This document shows, piece after piece, positions 10,680 to 22,800 of a DNA stretch of 64,000 bases. The position numbers and the translations under genes are program-made. The notes under the pieces were generated by a model, which saw only the letters and a program-made list of their open reading frames with translations, had not been told where the DNA came from and ran no database searches. Every line of letters begins with the position of its first letter. The first letter of the stretch is position 1. The stretch is from Fasciola hepatica. Its lineage: Eukaryota; Platyhelminthes; Trematoda; Plagiorchiida; Fasciolidae. The stretch is taken from the NCBI GenBank assembly GCA_948099385.1, contig CANUEZ040000210.1:131501-195500 (forward strand), read 5' to 3'.

Positions 10680-11289
10680 CCTTGCACTGACGCGACAGAC
10701 TGATCGGTCAAAGCGTCACAGAACGAAGTGCCTTTCATTCGTTTTCTAACTGCCATGTTCTCTCACTGAAAATGCTACTTGTTCGGCGTTAACACTGATT
10801 TCTGATGGCTGTCTTACCAAATCTGACTATGCAAACACTCCCAGTGAATATTTCTCAATCCGCGTCGTACGCTATTCATTCGGCCGAAACAGGGCTATCA
10901 TTCAGACAGATTCGTGAACACGAAGTGGTATTGGTAGAACGACGGTCATCCTCGGGGACTTCAAACCTTGACGTCCCGGGATAGTATCGCGTCCCCCCCC
11001 CCCCGGTCACTCCCTCATTCACCAACTTTTGACTGACCGGAGCCTCCTTCTAGGAATAGCAAACTTTGTCATAAGTGAAACACAGGGAGTAAAGGAAGAT
11101 TTACTTGTTTGTAGGTCGTATACATAGAAATGAGGTTTGAGAAGAGAGTGAAAAGTGTACGAATGCTGGTCTTTTATTTTATTGAGGAATTCAGCAAGTC
11201 AATAAACTCACCTTTCAACCAAAAGCAGGGAAATTAATTATTGTCACATTGAAGTAGGAGTAATATTAAATACTGTGGAAAAACGGGTT
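10680..11289. other. 3' flank of the cysteine-rich gene
   Basis: No clear AATAAA within 200 bases of the stop; one occurs near 11196-11201. A C12 run lies near 10992. Nothing else supported. Confidence 0.4.
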
Positions 11290-12660
11290 CATTCACGGTG
11301 ATTCATGCGAAGTTCCTCTGTGATTTCCATCATGTTAGTCAGAAAAGGTGCAAAGCAAGACATTGTCGAGTTGGGACAAATAATCGTACGAGATGAAATG
11401 AGTCTAAATGCGGAAAGTGTGGAGGGATGCGAATGGCATACAGATAAGTCAAGATACACGGGATGGGTGGGGTTTGCGAGATCTTTCGTGGGGAACTTTC
11501 CTCAGGCAATCATGTGTAAATCGCAAACTTTGGAGATGAGAGCCCATGGGAATAAAAAAAACACGACTGGTAATGACTAGACTACGGTGCAGCGTAATAA
11601 AAGCATTCTCAAGTAGACCAAGAGAGATTACGGGAGATCAGTAGAGTAAACCTGGGGGAATATATAGATGGACAAAAAAGAAATTGCAAGCTGTATGGCT
11701 ACAAACTGCCTTAGCCTACTAATCTAAAAAGATGGTCTACCTAATTTTTTAAACAGTCAATTAGTTAATGTTGACAAGTGACAAGTTTCCAGAGGATGCC
11801 TTTATTTGTTTTGTGCTGTCGAATAAACGAAGTGTGGAAAGTGGATGAATTTTTGTTCCCACGACAATGAGACCATGGTCACTCGTTGAAAAAAGAGCTG
11901 TCAGCTACAAGTTAGGAAGTTCGGTATGGTTGGTGATAATTCTGTTTAACCAGGTTTCCGTTTAGTTTGGATAAGACAGAGATCACTTAAATCAAAAATA
12001 AGTAAGAAATAATTAGGTGCACGATTATAATCACCGAGAACAATGCACAAACAGTCAGTGGAATCACAATGAGCATAAAAGCCTCAGATTACTGGTCGAC
12101 CTTCCCTTGGGAACAAAATGGAGCCAATTAGAGATTACTGATATCAGTGCCTCAAAATGTCGAGGACTTACAATGACTTCCAACAACCACGTATTCGACA
12201 CCGTCACAAGAGAAAGTAAAAGCAATGTCAGACTTTCCAGACCACTCAAAATTGATGTAAAAACCCACACCGCAATTTGTCCTCTTCCCACAATGTTCTC
12301 TGTCTTGACGAAAGCAATCGGAGTTCTCAAGAAGAACGAGTTCCTCTTCAGTACTTTCATTCAACCAAGATTCTAGGATACTGATCGAGCTGATGTTCGT
12401 GTTATTCCGCAAGTTCAAAATATTGGTTAGAAAAGACATCTTTCCAAAAAGTGGTCGAATATTAGTACTGACCAGTGCGGGGAATTATCATCTTCCTTGG
12501 CGTTATGAGATCAAGAGCAGTCCACCAGCCGGCTCGCTTGCTTTTCCTGGTTCAGTTTGGTCTGGGCCAGCTTTCACAAAATCGACTTATGGATGATGAG
12601 ACGGAATATAATGTGTCTCTAATCCAAGTAGCGAATTCTAAGTGAAATGTTTTGATAATA
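11290..12660 (-). mobile_element. CR1/jockey-type LINE, internally deleted
   Basis: On the minus strand, 12495-12060 encodes the start of an APE-type endonuclease (VSTNIRPLFGK, then ILESWLNE in the place of the usual LQETWL). At 11570-11290 the end of the RT ORF appears (NPTHPVYLDLS). Most of the RT between them is missing, so the copy has a large internal deletion. The 5' portion (about 12500-12650) is homologous to the LINE at 28500-28690, which puts both in one family. Confidence 0.7.
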
Positions 12661-12950
12661 AGAATAATTTGAAAGTGACACTGATTGAGTGCAAAATAGA
12701 ATAACACGGAAAAGAGTTGTCTGGAATTGAATCACCGGATGTTTTATGGTACGACAGTGAACTGATCCCAAACACACATGTCGGTTATGCGAGAACATTG
12801 ATAGCTGCTGTCTCGACGTGACTTGCCCATAATCTCAGGTATTTAAGTTTGAAATTTATGGTAGAAACCAGTTGTCAAGCGCCATATCGCGTTAAGTGAT
12901 TATGTTTTATGCCGATGATCGAGGTCTGAGCTCATTGACAATTATATCAG

Positions 12951-13067
12951 CCTACCGTTGTATCTCTCATTGTCAAAGATTCAGACGGCGGGTCCAGAAT
13001 GAAATGATGAGAGGTAGTGATTACGATTCGTTGGCTCACCGGGCTGCTGAGTTAGCTAATCTCGAAG
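12951..13067 (+). CDS. Candidate internal exon, function unknown
   Basis: An open 117-base segment sits between an acceptor (ATTATATCAG/CC) and a donor (CTCGAAG/GTATGC). It is in phase 1 at both ends and encodes 39 codons rich in Arg, Glu and Ala (FRRRVQNEM, then SLAHRAAELANLEG), with a helical look. I do not recognise a family and could not find partner exons with certainty. The FYADD string just upstream is probably chance. Confidence 0.3.
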
Positions 13068-13949
13068 GTATGCTGTGTGTCTTCGTCAGTCTCTTTGTTG
13101 AACTGCATCAGTTAGAATGTGAATGTAACCTTCAGGTTAGTGACTGTTCATAGAGGTAACAATACATACTAAAAATGTAGAATACTCTTTTTGCTTTGTT
13201 TTTATTTATTATACTACGGTGTTCAGTAATTTAAGAAGGGGGCCGCATTCAGTGAAAGGCTAGTAAATGAGAATGTAACAGTCGGTAGCGCGAACAGAAC
13301 CGGGGTCGTTATAGGTCAAAGACCACGATGATAACCGATATGACCACCGCCGGCCAAATACAATAGAAAGTTGGTCTTGTCTTTGCACGACATTGTTAAC
13401 AGAGCTGTAGATAGAGTTCCCTCACAGAGGAGCTGACCTCAGATTACAGTAGTGAATCGAACATGTTGATGCTTCTGTTGTCTATCGATTTGTCCTTAAA
13501 GCAGTCTTGTCAAATAGGTGAGCACACCCCGAAGTAAGAGATTTGCCGTATGGTTGGAAGACATGTAAAGCTAATAAGCGACGATGAAGACACGACGTTC
13601 CTATACAGTGAGAAACACTTTCACTGGGAGAATAGGCATCAAGGTCTGACAGAAATACAAAACTGGAAAAACTTTCAACCATTTAGTTCAAGCTTCTCTT
13701 CAGATGGCTACAAGTTGAGGATGGCGGGGCCTTCAAACTTGGCCATGCGTTTTGTGCTCGTCGTTAACTTTATCACTGTGTACACTCATCCCCTTGGGAC
13801 TTTTGTTTGAATTTACCTAGATGTGTGGTCATCAGGTTTACCTACTCCCCGGAGTTTTAAAGTGCCGCAGGTGTTACGTGCTATCGTGCTACTGAGGAAT
13901 AATTAAAAACTTCTCCCGAAAGTATTTACCAGATATAAAAGACTAAAGA
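13068..13949. other. No supported feature
   Basis: Overlapping open frames at 13482-13810 on both strands show no motif. Confidence 0.35.
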
Positions 13950-16740
13950 GGAAAAAGTATGAAATTACTAAAAAGCACCAGGCTGGCTGGTGTGTGTTTT
14001 CACTCCATCCAGACTACAAACATTTTCAATTCCCACCATCCTCTCAACCAACGTACGTTCGCCGTTCGGAAAAATTACTGTCTTGTCAAATTTTGTAGAA
14101 AGGTCCGAATGTACTTCATTGGGAATCATAATGCTGCAGGAAACTTGGCTTCATCCTGATACTGATGACTCGTTAATCTAACTCGAGGGATACAAAGTTC
14201 ACCGTAGTGATAGTATTAATCAGCATCGGAATCGCTGAGATGGTCTAGTGAAGTACATCAAAAGATTCTGGTGTGAATATTCAAAAATGTTGTTTGCCTA
14301 TGTTAGCAAACAGATTGCTTGCTTATCGATGGAATGCAAACCACGATTCCTCGGCAAATGTCGATTGATCATCACTACGAAAGTCAATATTTCACCATCA
14401 TGCTCGTTAAAGGACATTTCTATATTCGCTGACACATACATATCAGAAATAATAAAACATTGAAACTTGACTAGCCATCATAGCAGGAGATTTTAATCAA
14501 CCTGAAGTCAGCTTTTTAAAGTGCCTGGAGTTGAATAATATTGTAAACTTCTCCACAAGAGAGAATGCGCGGCATGGTTTCTTTTTCATCAACGAAGTCG
14601 AAGCTATCTCCTTCCAGAAGAGATCCCATTTATCCACCTCTGGCCACTGTGTCATTAAAGCCCACTCCAGAATTTATTTAAAATCACTCCACATTATGCT
14701 TTTCCGTTCTTCTGATCGCAGGATTTTCCACAGGCCATGCAACCCAGAAATCCTGGCACTGGAACGAGAAAAGGTTCGGGACACTGATTCTTGTCAGTTC
14801 TGCAACCCTAATTGCTCAATTTACTGCGATAGTCTGACGAGTTGCTTGCACTTTTGTTACGATATTTGTTGCCCACTAGAGTCGACTTATTTCCGACCCC
14901 GCCAGATTTTCATCGCTCTACTTACAAACACCAAAACGACACAAAGAGTGTGCTTACACGCCTGGAAGTCGTACATCAATGAAGCAAACAACATATTCAA
15001 TTCAATCCAAAATCAAAAAAGCGGGTAGGCTGTACACGGAAATTATACTTAGGAACTGCCAACAATACCAAATTCGGAACTCAACAAAACAGCTCTGTGA
15101 TATGAACTTCACTGAAAGAGGACCTAAAAACGGTTACGGAGCTCAGTCACATGTTTCATACAACATAAACACTCAATTGATGCTACGAGAATTTAATTTA
15201 GACCCTAGTTTAGAACTGGATACTTTTTCTGTCAACTCTAGCCAGGTGCTAACCAAGCTGAAAGGTCTCAAGATCAGGAAGGCTACGGGACCTGACGAAG
15301 TTCCACCAGCCGACCTAAAGGAGTGCGCCTTGTACTTGGCTGAACTTCTGGCAGTACTTGCTGACGAATGCATCGAAGAAAATACTATTGCTCAGAGCCG
15401 GAAACTAGTCCGTGTAACCCGAATACCAAAAATAGGAAATCGACACATTCCGCCCAAACAAAAGTCCACAATGGATTCCCTAGCATATTAAGTCAACTCT
15501 GTATCATTATCCCCCAGTCGCACAGGAAAACTTGTTTGCTTGTGTTTCCCTTATTACAGCGTTGCATTCAACTGTACTGATAGGTTTCTACTGTTATCAA
15601 AGTTACACAGAGTAAGTATACCCCCACCTCTGTTGTCACTGGTTCGAGGCTATTTCATTCACAGACTATGTTTTACGACTCTCAAAGGCGACATCTCTGA
15701 TCCTCTGCTCGTCGATACAGGAGTACTCCAGGGCGTCTTTATATCTCTCTTCTATTTTCATTTTACCTAAATAACTTGCCCAAAGCTTCTGCTGAGCTTC
15801 TAATTATGTAGGCTGATGATATTGCCATTGGGTGCAAATCTAACGATAACTTTCAATTATTCTTGTCTCTCACTATTCAGTGGTGCAAGTCGTCACATAT
15901 ATCTCCTAATGTATCCAAATGTAATGGTATCGTGTTCTCTCTTGCCAAGGGAGGACTTTCGTCTTCTATCGAAAATAGTTGTTCTTCTCTGCGTGTGGGC
16001 AATGGGTAATATCCAAAGTTCGATCAGTAAACTATCTTAGCGTAACCACTTTCCGGGACCTCACCTGGTCCCAGTACATGAATAATGCATTCACAAAGAA
16101 TCGACAATTATCATGTTACATTTCACGACTCAGATCCTTACACGTTCCACATTACCCTAACAAACGGTTTGTATTTTCTTGCGGGATGCCAGATAGCATT
16201 TTCATTTTCCCTGTCACCTTCACTGTACTTCGAAAGGGAGATTTTCCCTCTTTGGACAGGTCAACCAAGGTTATATTACGATGCAATAGTATCGCCCGTC
16301 TTGTTGCAACCAATTTCCTTGCACAAAAGTGCTTTTCTTCGTGCGAAAAACTTTGCACTAAGATCTTATCGGACTCAACTTTTCCACTGCACATACTCAT
16401 TTAAGTGGTTGTTTTTTTTCCTCATCCATCAGGTGAACGCACAACTTGTTCTACTTACGGACAATCTCCCGTCGCTTATCTGTCTTGTTCCATCTTGCGA
16501 GGTGCCTCAGCAACCTATCACCAGTGTCCGGTGAACTCGAAAACGCTTTGTTTTCACTCATTTTGCAATCATTATTTGTTGCCAATGCTTGAAACAAGTA
16601 TTTATTTTAATCTTTTCAATTATTCCAAATTACAATGAGTTTATCCAACGGATAATGTAGCATTGAGAGTAGTGCCGAAAATCCATCCTTTGGGATGAAT
16701 AAAGCCACATCTTTACTTGACTTGACTTGTGCTGGCATGT
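13950..16740 (+). mobile_element. CR1/jockey-type LINE with endonuclease and reverse transcriptase (decayed)
   Basis: This is the longest LINE copy here. The endonuclease starts near 14040 (STNVRSPFGK, then MLQETWLHPD near 14128). The RT ORF is clearest at 14979-15491, with LKIRKATGPDEVPPADLKE near 15261, the finger/palm entry typical of non-LTR RTs. An ADD catalytic motif (A-DDIAIGC) is near 15810-15835. Thumb sequence runs to about 16400, and the element ends in TTGACTTGACTTG repeats near 16720-16735. Frameshifts and stops occur about every 100-200 codons, so it is inactive. Confidence 0.85.
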
Positions 16741-17199
16741 TTAGATGAACTGTTGGGCAACCGATCTGAAATCGAATCATCACCAACGTGAGCAGTGCAC
16801 GTGACCAAAAACAAAAAAATATGACCAATTTTATTCTTTAACACGAAACGGATATTCCGACTGAGCCCATCTAAATATCAGAAGCATACCATAAACAAGG
16901 AGGTGGGGTGAGTTCAAGAATCGAGGTCGGGGTGACTTTCGGTGACAACGTCATTGACCTGTGGCCACAGAAGTTCAAGTGGTTGGGTCAGTTTTATGAA
17001 TGCTGTTTAGGTCAGAGGAGTCGGACTAAAAGTTGATGACGTCAGCCCTCTGTTAATGACTGTCGGACCGCCTAACTGATCCATCGGCTAGCTATTTGAC
17101 CGACTGACTAACTGACCGCAGATGATCCTCCGTTCTGCTTATTCTGTTTAAAATGTACGAAGAATCCCACAGAACACATTGAGAACAAAACAGAGTGGT
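16741..17199. other. No supported feature
   Basis: GACTGACTAACTGAC-like short repeats occur near 17095-17120. Nothing else seen. Confidence 0.4.
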
Positions 17200-17400
17200 G
17201 AACAAGCTCGTTTTCAGTTATTCGTACTCATACCAATACGTAACATTAAATATGACTCAAACCAACAAAGGGGATGATCATCCAAATCTGTCTGTGCACG
17301 TGTGCATGTGTGTGTGTGTATGCGTGTGAAACTGATCACAGCGAAGAATGTTCGAGTGGTTGCACACGTGTTCGGGAACTGACTGTGTGGGCTTGACAGT
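17200..17400 (-). mobile_element. Penelope-like element 3' UTR fragment (copy D)
   Basis: Reverse complement of the segment seen at 975-1130, including the CACTCGAACATTCTTC word, a CA/TG-rich run (17290-17330) and the GGTATGAGTACGAATAAC block. Only untranslated sequence remains. Confidence 0.7.
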
Positions 17401-17977
17401 AAGAAATCACCTAGTTTTCCGGTGTCAATCAAAGTCATCTTCCCTATACTGAATAGTTACACTGGGTAGGTTGGCATTCATTCGGCCTCGGTTGGTCTAG
17501 TTCCGATAACCGATGTGCGATCAGCTTCTTTTCTAAGCAACAGCAGCTTTTTCTAGTTCAAACGCAATAACTGAATCCTAGTCGGACAGTCACTAGCGGA
17601 TAGAAAACGATTTCTTATCAGCTATGGAAGATCAGTCTTTCGGGGCAGTGTCAATGTTACGTGGATTGTTATGGCTTAAGCCGTCGTGAACGGCTAAAAC
17701 CGAAGTGTTTACTTGATTGGATCGTGAGCGGTCGACTCACTTTTGTTTGCCTCACCTTTTTCTGCTGGTCGATTTAATGATCTCCACCTCAAGATGTCAA
17801 AACACCGGCACTAATCTCATCATGACGGTGTCACGTGTATGATTTTCGTGGAAAAGTGTATGTTTCCAACCGAATCACGGTAAGATAACGCGTTTAAAGT
17901 TATAAACTCCACGTGATTCATATTATTATTCACGGCCACCTATTAAATTAAGATATTTGAATGTATCTCATAATTAC
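17401..17977. other. No supported feature
   Basis: AT-balanced sequence without long open frames or recognisable repeats. Confidence 0.4.
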
Positions 17978-18200
17978 TTGCGAGTAGTGTGTGGGACTGA
18001 TGTTACTTCGTTCGACTGACTTTTCTTTGAACTTCACCCTTCAAGCACAGACCTCATGTTATCCGATCAACTCTGAAATCAGAAGTGTCGGACTGGAGTT
18101 TCGCTTTTGTCAGAACTCATATGCGGTGCGTATTCTCCCCCGCACCTAGGGTTTGAACCCGGGCCTAATCACCTCGATGTCGTGTGCGGAGCTGTTGAGC
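17978..18200 (-). repeat. tRNA-headed hammerhead SINE, family H2 (copy a)
   Basis: On the minus strand the order is B box (GGGTTCAAACCC at 18149-18160), hammerhead, then a body shared with 18395-18475 and 41880-41965 (the GTTGATCGGATGA word). It is the left half of a divergent inverted pair with the copy at 18255-18480. Confidence 0.75.
18085..18132 (-). ncRNA. Hammerhead ribozyme motif (H2 family)
   Basis: On the minus strand: core CATATGA (from CTGATGA), helix II GTTC/AAGC with a TGACAA loop, an intact GCGAAAC box, a TCCA loop and the canonical cleavage triplet GTC (18091-18093). The mutated CTGATGA core makes activity unlikely. Confidence 0.6.
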
Positions 18201-18254
18201 TTAGCTGGCTGTCGTAGAGGACGACATTCGAACAAACGTAACTCGGTGATTTAA

Positions 18255-18480
18255 ATCAACTCGGACGGGAGCGGGTTGGCGCAGTGGTAACACGCACGCC
18301 TTGTATGTGAGAAGCTTCGGGTTCAAACCCTGGGTGCGGTGGAGGATATACGCTACTGATGAGCTCAAAGAAGGGAGACACTCCAGTATGGTGCTGCCGA
18401 GTGCAAGTTTGGTCGGATGATCTGAGTTTGACGCATGAAAGGTGGAGCCCAAAGTTCATTTAGCCAAGCAAAATAAATCA
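18255..18480 (+). repeat. tRNA-headed hammerhead SINE, family H2 (copy b, near full length)
   Basis: It starts with a pol III promoter: A box TGGCGCAGTGGTAA (18277-18290) and B box GGGTTCAAACCC (18319-18330). The hammerhead (18350-18394) and a body ending in an A-rich AAAATAAATCAAG (to about 18482) follow. The head reads like a tRNA (GCAGTGGTAACACGC) but the far acceptor side is not conserved, so it is a SINE and not a tRNA gene. Confidence 0.8.
18350..18394 (+). ncRNA. Hammerhead ribozyme motif (type I, H2 family)
   Basis: An intact CTGATGA is at 18356-18362. Helix II is GCTC with GGGA (partly wobble), the GAAAC box has become GACAC, and helix III is AC/GT closed by ACTCCA. The site is GTA (18386-18388). 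Helix I pairs CGCTA with TGGTG (two G-U pairs). Confidence 0.65.
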
Positions 18481-18954
18481 AGATATTTGCCGTAGAATAC
18501 ATAATAGTATTTACCAGGCTCAAGCAGTAAGTTAGTGTAGTGGGCGTAATGGCCGCATTGCCCGGAATGCAATCAGAAAACACACCGAATAGCATTGAAA
18601 TTCACTGGTCACTTGGCATATGCAATACGGCCTTTATATTGGGATGAAATACTCAAAGAAATGCTTATGCACACAGATAATGATCCATGAGTAATATAAT
18701 TGGTAGGCCCAAGCATAAGCATCTAACTCCAAATTATTTTTCAATTGATTTGGTTGTATAAACTGTTGGTTGTGTTAGTGAGATTGGGTAATGTGTGTAA
18801 ACGAAGTTAACGTCGAATACGACTGACCCTCGAGCTCAACTACGAGACACTTAGTTAAATTTAGTCAGCTCCAGAGGGTGCCATAAATGTAGATCGACCT
18901 TATTCACTCATAGCAATTACAGTAAAGAGGAGACAATCTCATTACAGCCTGCAG
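18481..18954. other. No supported feature
   Basis: Nothing recognised between the SINE and the mariner relic. Confidence 0.4.
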
Positions 18955-19770
18955 AAGATGAATGTCTAGGAGTTTTGGAGTTGTTCTTTGAAACAAGGCA
19001 AAACATCATAAAAGCAGTTCGACTTTGATGTTAACCAAGCTAACCGTCCGCCTCTCTCGGAAGTGCTTTCGAAATTTCTTGAAGTAGTTCCGGGAGACGA
19101 AATGCCTGGCAAACCAAGAGCAACCCGAGGGAATGAGACCAGTGTGGACCAGTGTTGTATCAGAAGACCTCCTACGACGAGCATCGGATTATGGGCGCAA
19201 AAGCACAAGGAAACTCGCCAGTGATTTCCATGTGTCGCGTACATCAGTGTTGGAAATTTTGAACGCAGGCAAATTTCGTGGTTACAAGGAAAAGAACAAG
19301 CAAAGGTTAACCATTGAAGATTCGCCCAAGCAGACTGCCTCCTGTCGTTATTGTTTAGGATTTACGCATACGTGGCCGGTTTTGTTGCCAGACGAAGCGA
19401 TGTTTTGCATTAATGGAACTGTGTTTCACACACGCGTTAGGTCCCGCGAAAAAATCAACGAGGGTTTATCCCAGTCGAACTTTTTACAGTTCGCGGGTTA
19501 TGGCTTACGGAGGAATTATTGGTACTAGATTGATCAGCCCCTATTTCTTCGAAAAATCTGGTAACAATGATAGAACACAAAAACTAATGACAATTTCAGG
19601 TGAAACGTACTTGACTTTTTTGCTTGGAGTATTTAGTTTTTGAGATGAATGGGCTTACAGGAGGTGGCTGAAGCTCTGATTGGTATTAACAAGAAGGCGC
19701 TCCTACATACACTGCCAGACCTGTTCGTGAATATCTAGGTGAGAACTCCCATGGAAAACGAATTGATTTC
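18955..19770 (+). mobile_element. Mariner-like DDE transposon relic
   Basis: Frames at 18960-19770 give a Tc1/mariner-superfamily transposase in pieces. There is a helix-turn-helix block with RKSTRKLASDFHVSRTSV and LEILNAG, then LLPDEAMFCINGTV (first catalytic Asp), then GTRLISPYFFE. Then comes QQEGAP with TARPVREYLGE, matching the usual QDGAPPH-AR-VREYL block holding the second Asp. The third catalytic part (SPDL-P-D) is absent. At least four frame changes show it is dead; the terminal repeats were not identified. Confidence 0.7.
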
Positions 19771-20509
19771 GTTCTAGGGGATGACAAGCCACTGGGCAAA
19801 TACCCCATAAATTACACTTCAATCTCGACCAACATGACCAGTTTCTTCATAGTAAGCCAGTCCACGTTGGTTAATATATCACTAACAGGGCTTCCTGATT
19901 ACAACAGTAGCTTTGTGCAATCCTTCTGCATCTATATACGGCAAATTTTAAGATATAACTAGTAAACTGTGGTGTCACATCCTTTTTCTCGGCTAGCGAC
20001 CTTTACAGTCGGAATCCAACTACTGCTATCATTTTCAGTAGATTAAAACAGAGATCCAAAACTTTATTGGTTGATACTAAGCCGAAGAATACTACAACAA
20101 AACTGGCTTTCCTGTCATTCGAAAGCTTATGGCAATCGTGTAAGAGCCTTAGACGAAGATTTAAATAACATGGCTAACATTGTGGTTCTCTGTCTGTTCA
20201 CTCAATCTGGCCGATTTGTGAGAACGCTAACTATTACCTAATTTTTATAAAAACGAACTTAGTTGAAAGTGCATATTAACAAGCACGTGAAATGCTATTT
20301 CATGATTTGTGGTTACGCTTGCAAGTCATAATTTTTGGATGGAAGTTTAAAAGTCAAATTGTGTCTGTCGCAAGAAGCACAAGCTGTTGGAGTCATTCTC
20401 TGCAAATTCTGAGGAGCAAGGCTTTCCAACAAGTTACAGCTGTCGTCTCTAATTGCTTCTCCGTCAAATTCTTACAAAGTCACGAATTTGTGTGCAATCG
20501 ACAGTTGCT
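19771..20509. other. No supported feature
   Basis: A 105-codon frame at 20292-20609 (+) overlaps the opposite-strand transposase relic and is probably incidental. Confidence 0.35.
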
Positions 20510-21090
20510 ACACTATTTTCTTGAACGCACTAAACACTTCTTTAATGATATTGAAAGATGGACCTCAGGGTGGAATAAAGCGCGTTGTATGTCCTCGGGG
20601 TTAAAATAACTGTTTTTTATCTGCCCGTGCGTAGGGGCATTGTCAAATAAAAATACAAGTGATGCAGTTGGCTGTCCGGCACCGACTTTTTCTGGGTATT
20701 TCTCAAGGAACTGTACGCATTCATTCGTGGATGGTATTCGTAGCACACGATTCCATTAGGAGAAAGTGACTCTATAACTCTGAGGTTAGCGCCTTTGTGT
20801 GAAGGAAAGGTTTTACTGTAAGGTTTGCTTCTTAGCGAATGTGCCTCCTCGGTGAAGAGCACCAAAAATTGTAAATAGTTTCGTTTATATATATATGCAA
20901 CAGTCTTTCCGTGTTTCTCCAGCCAGGCTGCGTATTCAGCCTGTTTTTATTTGACATCATACCTGTTCCTTTCAGTCTTTCAGAGGGTAGGCTTTGAACC
21001 GAATATCCGTTTCCATCACACAAGTGATCAGTTGACGATAAACTGATCGTAATTTCAGAACTTACAGCTTCCATCTTCCTTCTGAACACA
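20510..21090 (-). mobile_element. DDE (IS630/Tc1-like) transposase relic
   Basis: On the minus strand the pieces read AAWLEKHGKT..., then YINETIYNFWCSS (usual form YIDET-FNLW; here the first catalytic Asp is Asn), then GANLRVIESLSPNGIVCYE, and finally LVFLFDNAPTHG (the second catalytic Asp). The order and spacing match a DDE_3-type transposase. It needs several frame changes. It is a different family from the mariner relic only 750 bases away. Confidence 0.6.
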
Positions 21091-22719
21091 AAAACGGTTA
21101 CTTCAGAAAATTCTTCTGCAATGGAGCAGATGGGTGAGATGTACTCCTCGGAAGACTTTTGTTTTTACCAATCCTCGTTTGAGACTGAATCCACGTTCCC
21201 TTGCTTCAAAGCCTGGACAATTTACTAAGAAATACAGGCTTTCATCCTTCTCTGAACATCGTACTGTTCGTTTCCTATTTTCCTCTTTGATGGTCCTCCT
21301 CTTCTTTGTTGAGGTCAAGTATTTGTACTGCTTCCACATTATTTTCATCAGTAGCTTCTCGTGGGTGGGTCTATAGGAATGGACAATTCAAATGAGTCTT
21401 CAGTTTCTCAGACGATGTGCTTTCTTTGCTCAATCACATCATCATGTCACCATAGTCATGTTGCGATTTTCGACGCTTCCCATTGGGCCTCTCGGTAATT
21501 TAGCGGCCACAGCTTACGGTACGGTGACCAAACCTTTCCGATAGATCCATACCGTACAAGGTCACATGACGTGCGAATTTTCGGTCCCAGTTGCGCGACT
21601 TGATAGCCCTGTGTGAGTCATACGAAAGACTGCACTCAAGTTACACATATGATCTCCATAAATCTTCAAGTCACCAGCTGAATGACTGCTTCAGTATTCT
21701 CAGAATTCATAACTGAGGGAATTGAGATAATCGACTTAAGAGAACAAGTTAATACGTATTCTTATCTCAAGTGGAAAGCAACCAGAGACGAAGACCGAAG
21801 AAGAACTGTCCTGTGTGCAAAAAGAAGCTACAGTTTAAATCCTTTTTCCCACCTTCTTGGAATTGACATAAAAATCATCGCAGCCATCGCCAAACTGGCG
21901 CTCACAGTCTAGCCTTGAAAGAGGATTCGCAAAAGGCATGTAATTCCGTGGATATGTGACAGAACTGTGCTCGTTGGTAGGGCAGAATGTTACAATCACT
22001 TTGGGCCGGATGAAGAAAAAGATGAAACTTATACACCAGGAAATATCGATCAGTTTATCTTCCATTGATCTTCTTCTCGATGGTACTGGTTGCACTGCGA
22101 AGAAACTATACATTCATTCGATTGAGTGAAACACGGCTGATGTCGAGGGGAGACAGGCTCAATGCGCAATGTGGTTACAGGAGCATGATAGCTTCGTCTT
22201 ACGACTTTCCATGGATAAGACCACTTACAATATGTAAGCCACAGTGTGCGAACAGGCAATGAACCAAAATGCTAGTCATGCTATTTTAAACATCTTCAAA
22301 GTCTCCTAAGCGATTGCCATAGGCTCTAAGATGACGAGAAAACCTGAAGTACTGCTGCAATTATCAGCGGAAATTTCAACCTTCCTGGACCGAAGAGGAA
22401 TCAATGCACACAGCTGAAGAGATGTGAAGGAGGTTTTAGAAAATACGGGGAGTGTTTTTGAGAGGACGAATGGTTGAGCATCAACGGATATCCAGTTGCA
22501 ATAATCGTGTTCGATTGGCCGTACTGCCACTTTCATTGTACAACAATGCTCAAAATGCACTCAACGAAAGTGTTTCATTATCCTATGTTTCGCATCTGGC
22601 CGCGTTCTGTTCTTTCCACTGGGAAGTAAGTGACGAGGTCAGTCCAGTGAATAGAATCAATGCGGTAGTTGTGTATCACTGGAATAGTGGTTGCACTTGC
22701 TTTATTCACATCATATTGG
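21091..22719. other. No supported feature
   Basis: Minus-strand sequence at 22050-22259 gives a LRIEPVSPRHQ string that often comes from antisense tRNA-like SINE heads, but no clear B box is seen. Confidence 0.3.
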
Positions 22720-22721
22720 TC

Positions 22722-22800
22722 CGACCAAGGTAGCTCAGTGTGTAGAGAATCTAACCGGTAAAAGGATGGTCACCAGTTTGATTCCTGCTCTCGGCTTTGG
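22722..22800 (+). repeat. tRNA-like SINE head (third family)
   Basis: A box GTAGCTCAGTGTGTAGAG and B box CAGTTTGATTCC lie at tRNA-like spacing. The D-arm half closely resembles a true tRNA, but the sequence does not close into an acceptor stem. A related, more decayed copy is at 43800-43870. No hammerhead follows. Confidence 0.55.

Noticed and set aside
12896..12925. FYADD string resembling a reverse transcriptase motif
   Set aside because: No other RT motifs occur before or after it in any frame, and the following sequence is polar and unlike RT.
15790..15830. CTGATGA as another hammerhead core
   Set aside because: It is the ADD codons of a LINE reverse transcriptase; no GAAA box or helices. 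The same holds for 54525-54540 and 36010-36020.
18265..18340. Possible tRNA gene
   Set aside because: A and B boxes are good, but the acceptor stem does not pair and the sequence continues into a repeat family with other copies; it is a SINE head.
22722..22800. Possible tRNA gene
   Set aside because: D-arm half is tRNA-like but no acceptor or anticodon stem pairing can be drawn.
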